This document shows positions 10,435 to 22,766 of a stretch of 62,500 bases of DNA, in pieces. Numbering within the stretch: the first letter of the stretch is position 1; every line of letters begins with the position of its first letter. The stretch spans positions 696,342-758,841 of the forward strand of contig CAUYUJ010016893.1 in assembly GCA_963575745.1 (NCBI GenBank), given 5' to 3'. Origin of the DNA: Prorocentrum cordatum (taxonomy: Eukaryota > Sar > Dinophyceae > Prorocentrales > Prorocentraceae). The notes beneath the pieces are model-generated. The model made no database searches. It saw nothing but the letters and a program-made list of their open reading frames with translations, and was not told where the DNA came from. Position numbers and translations under genes: made by a program.

Positions 10435-10644
10435 AACGGCCTCCAGGGACCTCACGAGATTTTCTGAGAGGATGTGGGGAAGAAGGTGGAGTTTCCCAGC
10501 ATGGGAGCGATAAGGACTGGATGCCACCGCCTCCCGCTAATTCTCCTCTCGCCCACAAGCACACGCCTATCCTTGTGTATGCACAAACTCCCGGTCAACC
10601 GCAGAGCGGCCGGCAAGTATGATCAATAGCACATCCCCCCCTCC

Positions 10645-10912
10645 ACACGCGCGCACATACACACACACACACGCACACACACACACACAAACATACACAC
10701 ATGCTTCCTTTTTGGCGATCGCGGCCCCGCGCGCAGTGACGAGGTGAAGTAAGTCAAGCATAGCGAAGGGGATCATGCGCGGGCTAGCCTAAGCACAGGG
10801 CCGCACAATATGCCATCCCCGGCGTGGATGGCAGGGAGAAAAGAAGGACGAGAAACGAGACCGACCCAACGACCGGGGAAGGAACCTACACACACACACT
10901 TGCACACACTTG

Positions 10913-10945
<33 letters not shown>

Positions 10946-10970
10946 GCGCGCGCGCACCCGCACACACACA
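10645..10970 (+). repeat. two (CA)n tracts
   Basis: CA/CG-rich dinucleotide tracts at about 10650-10700 and 10890-10972, the second containing a GCGCGCGCGCGC core. The DNA between them is unique and gene-less. Confidence 0.85.
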
Positions 10971-10972
10971 CA

Positions 10973-12306
10973 TGCCGCCTCCAGAGCACTCCACGCGCCA
11001 TCTTCCTGTGCCCCGCCTGCGGACGCCGAGCAAGCCAGCTGCAATGTGCGCTCTCACATCTGATGCCGAGCCGAGAGCTTCGTGCGGACCGTTGAGAGCT
11101 AGTGTCTGTGCCGTATTGTGGGTCTTCGGTGCACCCGACCCGGATACACCCGACCTGCTCGCTCCTCTGTGCGTTCATCGATCTTCGCTGCTCATGCTTG
11201 CTCCTGCTGGGGAGCTTGAGCACCGCATCTTCATGCAAGGGGGGGGGGGGGACACAAGGCGCAAACACGACTGCGCACTGAGTAACTGGTGGGGAAGCCG
11301 ATGTTTCCACTAGAGTGACTGGCAGTACGGGGGAGTCGAGACCAGAAAAAAGAGCGCCTGGCCCTCGACACCAGGTATGCTAGATGACTGCTCAAGTGGC
11401 TGCCGGGGGGGACATGAAGAGGAAAGAAGCCACACACGTCAGAGTTGCATTGGCTGAATGGTGAAACCAGAGTTTCTAGCCCACTGCCAGTGGGTCTGCC
11501 ATATGCTGCATTTTTCTGCCAGTGAGCTGTTCAGCGCCTGGCTGCTGTCTGTCTGTCTGTCTGTCAGTCTGTCTGTCTGTCTGTCTGTCTGCCAGCGGTT
11601 CTGTTGTGAAACAGTGGGTCGCCAATAACAAAACGGCAAACACAACGACAGCGACGACGAGGGGGAGGGAGCATGAATGCTGCAAGACCGTGCGCATGCA
11701 GATGGTTGACACGGCACAGAGATGCTGCTCCAAGGTGCCGCACCGAGATGGCTGCACTGGTGGTATTGTCAGGCACTCGGCGGGTCACCAGGAACACTAC
11801 AAAGTGGCCCCACTCCCCACACCGAACCACAGCCTTCCTCCTCCCCACGATGCCCACGCACTTGGCGCATGGTCCTCGGGCGCTCCAGAACACGCTCTGG
11901 CAGGTAATGAGCGTCCAGACTCGTTCAGAGTGCCATCGCTCAAACACAGTGCTGTAATAGAGATGGCTGGAAACAGACGAGAATCTAAAGTGGACGCATG
12001 TACTGGTGTTGAGATTGGGACATAGCGAGCAAAGCAAAGCTGCCTGGAAGTACAGCATGACAGGAAACCTGAGAAGCCGAGATGCATGTGCACTCAAGAC
12101 GAGCCCCTGAACCATGTGCAACCCGAAAATGTCCAGCGACTATGCGATGCGTGTGCGCACAACTAGAATACACATGCCGCGCAAGTGAGTAATTAGCGGA
12201 ATCCCTTGAAGGTATTGTTTGCCTCCGCCGGCGCGGCCACCCTCGCTTTGCTTCCGTCCCCCCCCCCCGCCGAGGAATAGGAATCAACTCTTCTACCGCT
12301 CCAATA
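10973..12306. other. stretch without a recognisable gene, with a (CTGT)n tract
   Basis: A (CTGT)n tetranucleotide tract occupies 11543-11590. A 10-G run lies near 11240. Elsewhere short frames on both strands show no convincing protein composition. No element ends are visible until the MITE at 12307. Confidence 0.5.
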
Positions 12307-12485
12307 CAGTCGGGGCGTTGACCTAAGGAACCCTAAATAAGGAACGAGGCCCCTTTTTCTCCATGAACTGACCCTCGATTTCCCGTCGGAAACATGGGGG
12401 AAGCCGGAGGCAAGCTGTGAAAAACACTTACGGAACACGGAGCCCCTCCCCGACGAAAAGGGCTCCTTCTTCAGGGCCCCGACGG
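12307..12485. mobile_element. Tc1/mariner-type MITE, copy 2
   Basis: Clearly homologous along its whole length to the MITE at 4477-4653 and in the same orientation. The left end is TA-CAGTCGGGGC; the right end has decayed to GCCCCGACGG-TG. The shared 3' part translates on the minus strand to the same GPEEGxLFVGEG string, which shows how this element seeds false coding frames. Confidence 0.85.
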
Positions 12486-12827
12486 TGCCGTGCCGACCCC
12501 CACATCCCGGAGCAGTGCCGCCTCGGACGCTCCCCGCCCGGCGGGCCCGCCGCCCGCCGTTCCAGACGCGCTGCACGCGGGCGCTGACCGACCCCTCTCT
12601 CCCCCCGCCCGCTCCTCCAGCAGGGCGCGCGGAGCTCGCGGCCGGGCCGCAGAGGAGGGCAATCCTCGCGTCGCAGAGGCATCACGGGGGGAAGCTGTCG
12701 GCGCTCGTCGCCCTTCTGGGGGCCCTCGGGTGGGCCCCCCGGGGCCATAAAACAGAACTACTCAGGACGAAAAGCTGGTCCCCGAGGAGGGTGTCCAGAT
12801 CTCCATGGGGAGCCACATTGCGAGCAA

Positions 12828-12895
12828 AAACCTGACCAGATCAGAACGGGAAGCGTCGCTTTTGTCCACTAGGTATGTGAAGTATGCTCTTTTGT
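12828..12895 (+). repeat. junction module, copy 1
   Basis: The segment ACCTGACCAGATCAGAACGGG through AAGCGTCGCTTTTGTCCA recurs, slightly changed, at 19658-19722. In both places it leads into the 20-bp minisatellite, directly at 19.7 kb and after a TG-rich stretch here. Confidence 0.75.
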
Positions 12896-12899
12896 TGGT

Positions 12900-13180
12900 C
12901 TGCCGCGCAGATATGTCGTGGCGTGCGTGCGTTTGCGCGTGCGCGTGCGTGCGTGGAATATGAGCATGTGTGTCTGTGCGTGGTGGTCTGCGGCACTGTT
13001 GTGTTATGCCGTCTGCCCTGCCGTGCTCCTGCGGTCTGCGTGAACGTATGTTGCCTCTCTCTGTGTGTGCATGTGTGCGCGTGTGTGTATGTGTCTGTGT
13101 GTGCGTGCGTGTGCGTTTGCGTGTGCCTGCGTGCGTGTGTCTATGTGCGTGTGCCTGTGGGTGCGGTTGTGTGAATAGAT
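12900..13180 (+). repeat. TG/CG-rich dinucleotide-like tract
   Basis: Imperfect GTGCGTGTGTG repeats precede the minisatellite and end where the first TTCTGCCGTG units begin. Confidence 0.7.
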
Positions 13181-14065
13181 GTTCGGTGTGCTCTGCTGTG
13201 CCCCTGCGTGTTCTGCCATGCTCGCATGTTCTGCCGTGTTCCTGTGTATTCTGCCATGGTCCTGCTCTGCTGTGCTCCTGTGTGTTCTGCCGTGCTCATG
13301 TGCGTTCTGCCGGGCTCCTGTGTGTTCTGCCGTGCTGCTGCTTGCTCTGCCGTGGTCCTATGTGTTTTGTGTGATCTGCCGCGATCCTGTGTGTTCTGCC
13401 ATGCTCCTGTGGCTTCTGTCGTGCTTCTATGTACTCTGTGTGTTCTGCTGTGCTCCTCGTGATCCTGCATGTTCTGCCGTGCTCCTATGTGTTCTGCCGT
13501 GCTCGTGCGTGTTCTGCCGTCAACTCTGCCGTGCACCAATGTGTTCTGCCGTGCTCCTGTTTGTGCTGCCGTGCTCCTGTGTGTTCTGCCGCGCTCCTGC
13601 TTGTTATGCCGTGCTCCTATGTGTTTTGTGTGTTCTGCCGTGCTCCTGTATATTCTGCCATGCTCCTGCGTGTTCTTCCGCGCTCCTGCTTGTTCTGCCG
13701 TGCTCTGCCGTGCTCCTCCTGCTCCTGTGGTCTGCCGTGCTCCTGTGTTTTCTGCCATGCTCCTGTGTGTTCTGCCGTGTTCCTGTGTGTTCTGTGTGTT
13801 CTGCCGTGCACCTGCGTGTTCTGCCGTGCCCCTGTGTGTTCTGCCGTGCTCCTACGTAGTATGTGTGTTCTGCCATGCTCCTCGTGCTCATGTGTGCTCT
13901 GCCGTGCTCCTGTGTGTTCTGCCGTGCTCCTGTGTGTTCTGCCGTGCTCCCGTGTGCTCTTTGGGTTCTGCCGTGCTCCTGCGTGTACTGCCGTGCTCCT
14001 GTTTGTTCTCCGTGCTCTCGCGCATTCTGCCGTGCTTCTGCGTGTTGGGCTGCTGTGATCCTGAT
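13181..14065 (+). repeat. 20-bp minisatellite TTCTGCCGTGCTCCTGTGTG
   Basis: Roughly 40 units with substitutions and some deletions. The unit has no stop in any frame on either strand, and 20 is not a multiple of 3. Every frame therefore stays open and yields a 20-residue peptide repeat (plus strand FCRAPVCSAVLLCVLPCSCV-like; minus strand HTGARQNTQEHGRTHRSTAE-like). These long frames are not evidence for proteins. The same unit forms the array split at 19723-23215. Confidence 0.93.
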
Positions 14066-14790
14066 CATGTCCTGAAGATGTCTCAAGCGAAAAACGCAGT
14101 TTTAACATGCATCGTCTTTAATCCGCCTTTTTCAGCATCTCATTATTCAAGGATGTCTCAGGCGATATTTCCAGTGTCACACGCTTGTTAAACTCGCGGT
14201 ATTAATTGTCTGTGGATGTCACAGGTGGAATAATTGCCTTTGTGAAAGACGATGTTGCGAACAACTCATGTTTTAGAATGTATCGAGCGAACTGCGCATT
14301 TTGAGGAATATCGAGGGCGCTCTTAGGGTCATATTGGGGCTCGTTTGGTGCTCGTTCGGGGCCGTTCGATGTCATCAAAAACGATGCCAGTGCCATGTCA
14401 CACACATCTCTTGTTTGAGAATGTCCCTGGCGAAATCGTGTTTGAAGTCTGACTTGGGCCGTCTGGAAGCCTTCTCAAGAGCGATCCCAACACGATGTTC
14501 GAGCAGCAATTTTCAAAACGATGCTTTTGCATGTTTGAATTATTTGGAAACGTCCCTAACGAATCGTCATTCTCGGCAGTCAGCAGGGCGCTCTTGGAGC
14601 CACATTGAGGTCCTTTTTGGGCTTTCATTTCTTCATCTTGAAGCACTTCAGGAACGATGTCACGGCGATGTTGAGAACATATGTTAGGGGGGATGTCCCC
14701 CCAAACGAAATGCAAATGTTCTGCCGTGCTCTTGTTTTTCTGATCCTACGTCCCTAGCGAAAACGTAGTTTGCAACGTAAGATGTGACCT
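14066..14790 (+). repeat. composite repeat with GATGTCTC-GCGAAA motifs, related to 24.0-24.9 kb
   Basis: Contains spaced copies of a GATGTCCCTAGCGAAATCG-like motif. Blocks such as GAGGGCGCTC and CTGGAAGCCTT(C/T)T follow the same order at 24190-24890, so the two regions are diverged copies of one composite repeat. No gene. Confidence 0.8.
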
Positions 14791-16052
14791 TTTCCTGACA
14801 TGAACGGGAAGCGCGTGAAAGGGAAGAGTTGCGCAAGAACTTGCAGCATCAGCGTGATCAACTGTAATATAGGCGAGCTCTCCGAACGCTCACAAAGGAT
14901 ACGTATGGACACGCGCCCTCCGAACGTTTACAAACATCTTCCTGGTTATCCCCATCACTCCTCCGCATGAGGAGGACGACGGCAAAAACGACAATCGTGG
15001 GAGGAAGGGGAGGAGGAGGAGGAGGAGGGGGAGGAGGAAGAGAAGGAGGAGGAGGAGGACCAGCAGCAGCAGCAGCAAGAGCAGGAACAGAGCGTGAGGA
15101 GGGGACGGGGAGGAGGACGAGGAATAGGAGGAACAGGAGCAGGAGGAGGAGGAAGACGAGGCGGAGGAGGAGGAAAGAGAAGGAAGAATAACGGGAGGAG
15201 GAGGAGGAGAAGCAGGAGGAGGAGGAGGTGGAGACGCAAGAACAGGAGGATGAAGAGGAGGAGGAGGAGGAGGAGGAGGAGGAGGAGGAGGAGGAGAAGG
15301 AGAAGGAGAAGGAGGACGAGGAGGAGGAGCAGGAGAAGGAGGAGGAGGAGGAGGAGACCAGATGGCTTCGAGGGCCCGTTCGAAGGCATTGTTGTAAGGG
15401 TTGTTTCGAGTGAAACGCTGACTGGTCAACGAAGGTGGTTTAAACACATGTTTTTTCAATAATTTCGCTTATTGGGCCATCTTGGGGGCCATCCGAGATC
15501 GCTCCGAACCGATGCCTGACAAGAGCTCTGTCGGCATCTCATTGGTTCGAGGCTGTCTCGGGCGAAACGCCAATTTTCGAGGAACCGAAAATTAGGCGAC
15601 CGATTTGAAGATCCCGATCTGTTTGAGGATGTCCCGAGCGAAACGCCCATGTTTAGCCAACGATGTCTTACGACACGACCCCCAAGCTTCTCGAGTTTGT
15701 GATGATGTCTCGAGCGAAACGCTCATGGTGGGAACCTTTCCTGGCATGAACGGGACGCGCGTGAACGGGAAGAGTTGCGCGAGAACTTGCAGCATCACCG
15801 TGATCAAATGTAATATAGGGGAGCTCTCCGAACGCTCACAAGGGATACGTGTGGACACGCGTCCCCGAACGTTTACGCGCATCTTCCTGCTTATCCGCCT
15901 CACTCCTCCGCATGAGGAGGACGACGGCGAAAACGCCAATCGTGGGAGAATGGGGAGGGGGAGGGGGGGGAGGAGGAGAAGAAAGAGGAGGAGGAGGAGG
16001 AGGAGGAGGATGAGCAGGAGGAGGCGGAGGAGGAGGAGGAGGAGGAGGAGGA

Positions 16053-16084
<32 letters not shown>

Positions 16085-19000
16085 GAGGAGGAGGAGGAGG
16101 AGGAGGAGGAGGAGGAGGAGGAGGACCAGCAGCATCAAGAGCAGGAACAGCGGGTGATGAGGGGACGGGGAGGAGGGCGAGGAAGAGGAGGAACAAGAGC
16201 AGGCGGAGAAGGAGGAAGACGAGGTGGAGGAGGCGGAAAGATAAGGAGGAACAACGAGAGGAGGAGGAGGAGGAGGCGGAGGAGGAGGTGGAGACGCAAG
16301 AACACGAGGAGAAATAAGAGGAGAAGGAGGAGGAGAAGCAGGAGAAGGAGACGGAGGAAGAGGAGGAGAAGCATGAGGAAGAGGAGGAGGAGGAGGAGAC
16401 CAGATGGCTTCGAGGGCCCGTTCGAAGGCATGTTGTAAGGGATGTCTCGAGTAAGACGCTGATGTGCCAACGAAAAGGTTTAAACAACACGTGGGTGTGT
16501 CATTAGTGTCGCGTCTTGGGCCATCTTGGGTGTCATCCGAGCTCGCTCCGAAACGATGCCTTACAAGAGCTTTATCGACATCTCATTGTTTCGAGGATGC
16601 CTGGGCGACACGCCCATTTTCGAGGAACCGAACATTAGGCGAGCGATTTCAAGATCCCGATGTTTGGATGCTGTCTCGAGCGAAACGCCCATGTTTATAT
16701 AACTACGTCTTAAGTTACGACCCCCAACTTCACGATGTTGTGAGGACGTCTCGAGCGAAACGCTCGGCTTGGGGGCCGTTCCTGGCATGAACGGGAAGCG
16801 CGTGAAAGGGACGAGTTGCGCACACGCTTGCAGCATCATCGCGATCACATATACTATAGGCGAGCTCTCCGAACGCTCACAAAGGATACGTATGGACACG
16901 CGCCCCCCGAACGTTCACAGGCCTCTTCCTGATCCTCCTCCTCACTCCTCCGCACGATGACGACGACGGCAAAACCTCCGACCGTGGGAGGAGGGGACGG
17001 AGGAGGAGGAGGAGGAGGACCAGCAGCAGCAGCAGCAGCAGGAACCGAGGGTGAGGAGGGGACGGGGATGAGGACGAGGAAGAGGAGGAACAGGAGCAGG
17101 AGGAGGAGGAGGAGGACGAGGCGGAGGAGGAAAGATAAGGAGGAAGATCGGGAGGAGGAGGACGAGGAAGAGGAGGAGGAGGAGGAGGGGGAGCAGGAGG
17201 TGGAGAAGCAAGAACAGGAGGAGGAAGAGGAGGCGAAAAAGGAGGAGGAGAAAGAGGAAGAGGAGGAGAAGGAGGAAGAGGAGGAGAAAGAGGAGGAAGA
17301 ACAGGAGGAGGATGAGGAGGAGGAGACAATGTGGTTTCGAGGGCCCGTTCGAAGGCAATGTGTAGGGGATGTCTCGAGCGGAATGATGCTTTTTCAACGA
17401 ACCTGTTAAAACCACGTGGATGTTTCAATAGTGTCGCGTCTTGGGCCATCTTGGAGGTCATCCGAGCCTCATCCGAAAAGATGCCTTGCAAGAGCTCTGT
17501 CGGCATCTCATTGGTTCGAGGATGTCTCGGAGCAAACGCCCATTGTCGAGGATCCGAAAAATAGGCGAGCGATTTCAAGATCTCCATTGGTGGAGGATGT
17601 CTCTAGCGAAACGCCCATGTTTAGCAACATACGTCCTAAGCTACAACCCCCAACTTCACGATAGTGTGAGGATGTCTCGAGCGAAACGCTCATGTTGGGA
17701 ACCTTTCCTGGCATGAACGGGACGCGCGTGAAAGGGAAGAGTTGCGCGAGAACGTGCAGCATCATTGTGATCAACTGTAATATAGGCGAGCTCTCCGAAT
17801 GCTCACAAAGCATACGCATGGACACGCGCCCCCCGGATGTTTACAAGCATCTTCCTGCTTATCCTCCTCACTCCTCCGCATGAGGACGACGGCGAAAACG
17901 ACAATCGTGGGAGGAGGGGGAGGAGGATGAGGAGGATGAGGAGGAGGAGGAGGAGGAGGAGGAGGGGGAGGAGAAGGACGAGGAGGAGGAGGAGGAGGAG
18001 GACCAGCAGCAGCAGCAAGAGCAGGAACAGAGGGTGAGGAGGGGACGGGGAGGAGGGCGAGGAAGAGGAGGAACAGGAGCAGGGAGAGGAGGAGGAAGAT
18101 GAGGCGGAGGACAAGGACAGAGAAGGAGGAAAAACGAGAGGAGGAGGAGAAGGAGGAGGAGGAGGAGGTGGAGAAGCAAGAACAAGAGGGGGAGGAGGAG
18201 GAGAAGGAGGAGGAGGAGGAGGAGGAGGAGAAGGAGAAGGAGGAAGGGGAGGAGGAGCAGGAGGAAGAGGAGGAGGAGGAGGAGACCAGATGGCCTCGAG
18301 GGCCCGTTCGAAGGCATTTTGTAAGGGATGTCTCGAGTGAAACGCTGATTTGCCAACGAAAAGGTTTAAACAAACACGTGGGTTTGTCATTAGTGTCGCG
18401 TCTTGGGCCATATTGGGTGTCATCCGAGCCTCATCCGAAAAGATGCCTTGCAAGAGCTCTGTCGGCATCTCATTGGTTCGAGGATGTCTCGGAGCAAACG
18501 CCCATTGTCGAGGATCCGAAAAATAGGCGAGCGATTTCAAGATCTCCATTGGTGGAGGATGTCTCGAGCGAAACGCCCATGTTTAGCAAGACACGTCTTA
18601 AGATACGACCCCCAACTTCACGATGTTGTGAGGATGTCTCGAGCGAAACGCTCATGTTGGGAACCTTTCCTGGCATGAACGGGACGCGCGTGAAAGGGAA
18701 GAGTTGCGCGAGAACGTGCAGCATCATTGTGATCAACTGTAATATAGGCGAGCTCTCCGAATGCTCACAAAGGATACGCATGGACACGCGCCACCGGGAT
18801 GTTTACAAGCATCTTCCTGCTTATCCTCCTCACTCCTCCGCATGAGGACGACGACGGCGAAAACGACAATCGTGGGAGGAGGGGTAGGAGGATGCGGAGG
18901 ATGATGATCATGAGGAGGAGGAGGAGGAGGAGGAGGGGGAGGAGGAGGAGGAGGAGGAAGAGGAGGAGGACGAGGAGGAGGAGGAGGACCAGCAGCACCG

Positions 19001-19659
19001 GCAGCAGCAAGAGCAGGAACAGAGGGTGAGGAGGGAACGGGGAGGAGGACGAGGAAGAGGAGGAACAGGAGCAGGAGGAGGAGGAAGACGAGGCGGATGA
19101 GGCGGAAAGATAAGGAGGAACAACGAGAGGAGGAGGAGGAGGAGGAGGAGGAGGAGGAGAAGGAGGTGGAGAAGCAAGAACAGGAGGAGAAAGAGGAGGA
19201 GAAGGAGGACGAGAAGGAGAAGAAGAAGGATAAGGAGGAAGAGGAGGAGCAGGAGGAAGAGGAGGAGGAGAAGGAGGAGACCAGATGGCTTCGAGGGTCC
19301 GTTCGAAAGCATGTTGTAAGGGATGTCTTGAGTGAGACGCTGATTTGTCAACGAAAATGTAAAAAATAACACGTGGGTTTTTCAATGTTGTCGCTTCTTG
19401 GGCCATCTTGGGGGTCATCCGAGATCGTTCCGAAAAGATGCCTTACAAGAGCTCTGTCGGCATCCCATTTGTTCGAGAATGTCTCGGGCGAAACGCCCAT
19501 TTTCGAGGAACCGAAAATTAGGCGAGCGATTTCAAGATCTCCAATGTTGGAGGACGTCTCGAGCGAAACGCCCATGTTTAGCAACATACGTCTTAAGACA
19601 CGACCCCAAACTTCACGACTTTGTGAGGATGTCTCGAGCGAAACGCTCATTGTGGGAAC
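14791..19659 (+). repeat. five tandem satellite monomers of 0.93-1.04 kb
   Basis: Monomers start at TTTCCTGGCATGAACGGG-like sequence: 14791-15736 (946 bp), 15737-16776 (1040), 16777-17702 (926), 17703-18662 (960) and 18663-19659 (997). Each has the same order. First come a conserved GGCGAGCTCTCCGAACGCTC block and CATCTTCCTGCTTATCC. A purine (GAG)n core of about 300-400 bp follows, then GCTTCGAGGGCCCGTTCGAA, and three or four copies of GATGTCTCGAGCGAAACGC. Length differences lie mainly in the (GAG)n core. Glu/Arg-rich or Ser/Leu-rich frames come from that core. Confidence 0.93.
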
Positions 19660-19722
19660 CTGACCGGACAAGAACGGGAAGCGTCGCTTTGTCCAGCAAG
19701 CATGTGACATAAAATATGCATA
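19658..19722 (+). repeat. junction module, copy 2
   Basis: Counterpart of 12828-12895 (CGGACAAGAACGGGAAGCGT). It directly joins the end of the fifth satellite monomer to the minisatellite. Confidence 0.75.
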
Positions 19723-19787
19723 GCTCCTGCGTGTTCTGCCGTGCTCCTGCGTGGTCTGCCGTGCTCCTGGGTGGTCTGTTAAAGTTA
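19723..19787 (+). repeat. 20-bp minisatellite, left part of a split array
   Basis: Three units of the TTCTGCCGTGCTCCTG type, ending TCCTGGGTGGTCTG at the boundary of the 3-kb insert. The array resumes at 22792 with TCCTGCGTGGTCTG. Confidence 0.9.
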
Positions 19788-19948
19788 AAGTTAAAGACAG
19801 GGCCTTCAAGGCACAGGGAAGGGGAGGAAAACGGGGACAGGGCCAGGCGGGACCAAAGTTCCCGAGAGACGCCGAGTCCCAAGCAAAGCCAGACACGCGA
19901 GCCTACTCACAAGGGAGCAACAAACGCTGGCGGGAAGGCAGGGAACCT

Positions 19949-22766
19949 TCACATACTCTCAGTCTCCAGGCCGCGGTGCGCCAGACGGCGGCGGACCCTG
20001 CGGCTCATCTGGCCGTCGCTCGCCGCTGCGCCCGCGGCAGCGCTCACCTCCTCGGTGGCCTCGTTCGCGCCGAGGGGCCCAGCACTCGTCGGGCCTGGAC
20101 GCTGCTGGGGCAGGCTGGCAGCCGCAGCCTCCTCCGCCAGCGCCGCCGCCGGGGCCGCTGGGCCGCTGCCAGAGCTGCTGGCCGCTGCTGGGGCCTCGCC
20201 TGCAGGCTCCGCTTCCATGCCGAGCCAATCCCGGTGGCGCTCGTGGGCGTGCTCCGGCCCTTGCGAGCGCAAGGCAGAGATGCCCTCTCCCTTCGCTCTC
20301 TGCTTGTCCGCTCGCGGCCTGCCTCCAGGATGGAGCCCTCGCTCCCATAGGCTGCGCTGATACCTGCCTGACTTGTTGGTCAGGTAGCTGGGCCCTGGGC
20401 ACTGCACCTTCAGGCGAGACTTGCCTCCCGCGTAGCTGCCCAGCACCTTGTAGGCGCCGCGCTTGGAGCACGCCACGATCTCCTGGGCGTCCTCGCCTTC
20501 GCCCGCGCAGGCGTAGCTGAGCGCGCGCCCCTGGATGCTGAAGGCGACAGCGGTAGCCGAGAGGGCTACCGCACTGCCCCCCGTCGAGCGGCTGCTCTCC
20601 AGGCGCGGCCGCTTGGCAGGAGCTCCGCCGCCGAGAGCCTCTCCAGCCAGAGGAGGCTCCGCAGCCGCAGCGGCCAGCACCTGGCGGCGCTCACCAGCAG
20701 GAGGGGGGCCCTTCGCTACTCTTGGCCGAGCCGTCGAGGTACAGCTTGCCGTTGAGCCTGCCATCGACTGGCTGCCGAAGCCTCCAGACCCTCATCGTCA
20801 AGTGAGTGTTGGAGATGTAGGCAGCTCGCGCGTGCTGCCCCTTCACGTACAGCTCGACTCCTGGCCCGAGCAGTTGTCCGATGGCGTCCCCGAACAACAG
20901 CCGCATCAAGAAGGGGTCGCAACTGAGCTTCTGCCTCTCGTGGCGGTTGGAGGCCTGCAGGGCTACCGAGCTTGCCTCAAAGCTCATCGCCCGAGGCCCG
21001 AGAAACATGGGACCGAACACGTCGCCGAGGTCCACGACCATGCACCGCTCCGACTCGAGGTTCCTGCCGAACCGCTCCAGGGACCGCACCACCGCGTCGG
21101 CGGGCGAGGCACAGCGCACTGCAGTGGTGGCCCTGGCGTGCCTGGCTGCTGCCGCCTCCAGCCTCCGAGCGCGTACCCTGAGTGGCAGCGCGGCTGGCAG
21201 CTGCAGGTCCGCTCTGATGGCCATCGCCGTGGGATGCCCAGGTACGCCTGCCTGGCCAATGGGGTCGCTCCACTCGCAAGTGCCGAACTCGCGGGCCCCG
21301 ACCTCGTTCTCCTCCGCGCCCTGGGGCATGAGGGCAATGGTGGGCCCTGCGGCGTGCCCCAGGTACCTGGGCGGGTCGACGACGTCGATGCCGTGGGACC
21401 CCACCAGGGCGTCCTCGACGCGGCCGCACTCGTGCTGGTGCAGGCCCGCCGACCTGATCTGACAATGAACTCGTTGGCCCTGGCTGTGCTCCTCCGACGC
21501 GGCGCCCAGTGGCGTGGCCAGCATGACGAGCAGCCAGAGGAGCCAGGTCAGCTGCCTCTGCAGCCAGCTCCCGCTTGCATGCCTGGGCCACCGTCGGCCA
21601 CTCGCCATGCGTATTGCCACACCGCTCGGCTTGGCCTCGCTCTGCTGCTGGCTGTGGCTGCCAGGAGCTACCGCCACCTGCGAGATCGCCCTCGTCGCCG
21701 CTGATCTCCTCCACGGGGCAGGACTCAGCCCACGGCGCGCGCTTGGGGGCCACAGGGCCCCCCGCGAGCTGCGCCCGCACAGCCTCCATCTGGGCGCGGA
21801 TGGCTGCCCGGGCCACCTCGAAGTTGCTGGAGCCCCAGGCCTCGGGCAACTTCTCCAGCTGCATGAGGGGCCCTGGCACCTGGCTGGCTCCTGCCCACTC
21901 GGCAGCGCGCTGGCGGCGCAACGCCTCGGCCTCCTCGCGGGCTGCCTCCTCGAGCACCTGGAGCGCACGGCTCGCCTCCTCAACCTCCGCGTCGAGCTCC
22001 GCAAGCTCCTCCTGGGCCTTCTGGAGCTGGGCCTCGACGAGGCCACGCGCCGCCTGCTTCTGCTCGAGCTCCTGGCGGGCTGCGCGGAGCCGCTTCTCAC
22101 CCTTGCTGATGGCGTTCGCCTCCCTGTGGAGCTGCGCTGCCCGTGGCAGGGAGGAGGCCTTCTGCGCTGCTGCCGCCTTCTGGGCCCTGACCAGCTCGGC
22201 GCGTTTCGCCTCCAGCCGGCGGGCCACGACGTCGGTGAAGCAGCCGTCCACGCCGTCAGGCGGCTCGACCTGCAGCGCCTCGAGCTGCTCGACGGCCGCC
22301 TGGAGCCTCTCGATCGCCGTGGCGCCTCGCCCGCTGGGCGCCCCACTCGCTGCCGACGCCGAGGTCTGCGACTTGGCGGGGGCTCCCCGCGAGGCCGCGC
22401 TGCGGGCCTGCCTCTGGGCACGGCGCCCACGTGGCTGCTCCACCCATCCGTCCTTGTCTGCCTTGGGCCTCGCCTTGGCGGGTGACATTCCCAGCGCCCA
22501 GGGCGGAGCCGCATGCCCACAGCCAAGGCACGAGGCGCGCCAATCCCAGTTCCATCCTCCGCAGCTGCACATCCAGCAGGACTTGCCGCGCCTGCTGCTG
22601 CCGCCGCCGCGTGGGGACCTCGCCGTGGCCACTGCAGAGTTGGCCGAGGGGCCGCGCCTTCGCGCCGCGAAAGCAGGAAGCACAAACTCGAAGTGCACTG
22701 GCCCAAAGCGCGGAGACCCTCGCGCTCAGAGCGCCGCGAACGACTCGCGGTCGTCGGTTTCTCCAT
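19949..22766 (-). pseudogene. zinc-finger/coiled-coil protein remnant behind the spliced leader
   Basis: Protein-like sequence lies in successive frames. An ATG at 22766, just after the leader, opens MEKPTTASRSRRSEREG. About 70 bp on, another frame carries a RanBP2-type zinc finger, CWMCSCGGWNWDWRASCLGC (about 22590-22531), with four Cys and the Asn/Trp pattern. About 230 residues of Ala/Glu/Arg coiled coil follow (for example LEQKQAARGLVEAQLQKAQE). Near 21620 the frame changes to a Leu-rich hydrophobic stretch (WLLWLLVMLATPLGAA) and then SERCMVVDLGDVFGPMF and VDGRLNGKLYLDGSAK. The last resembles the start of an RNase H core but is weak. A third frame runs to 19949. At least two frameshifts make it non-functional here, unless sequencing errors intervene. 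No reverse transcriptase is visible. Confidence 0.6.

Noticed and set aside
13181-14065. Long Cys-rich (plus) and His/Thr/Gln-rich (minus) reading frames over hundreds of codons
   Set aside because: All frames of the 20-bp unit are open by construction, and no frame is preferred.
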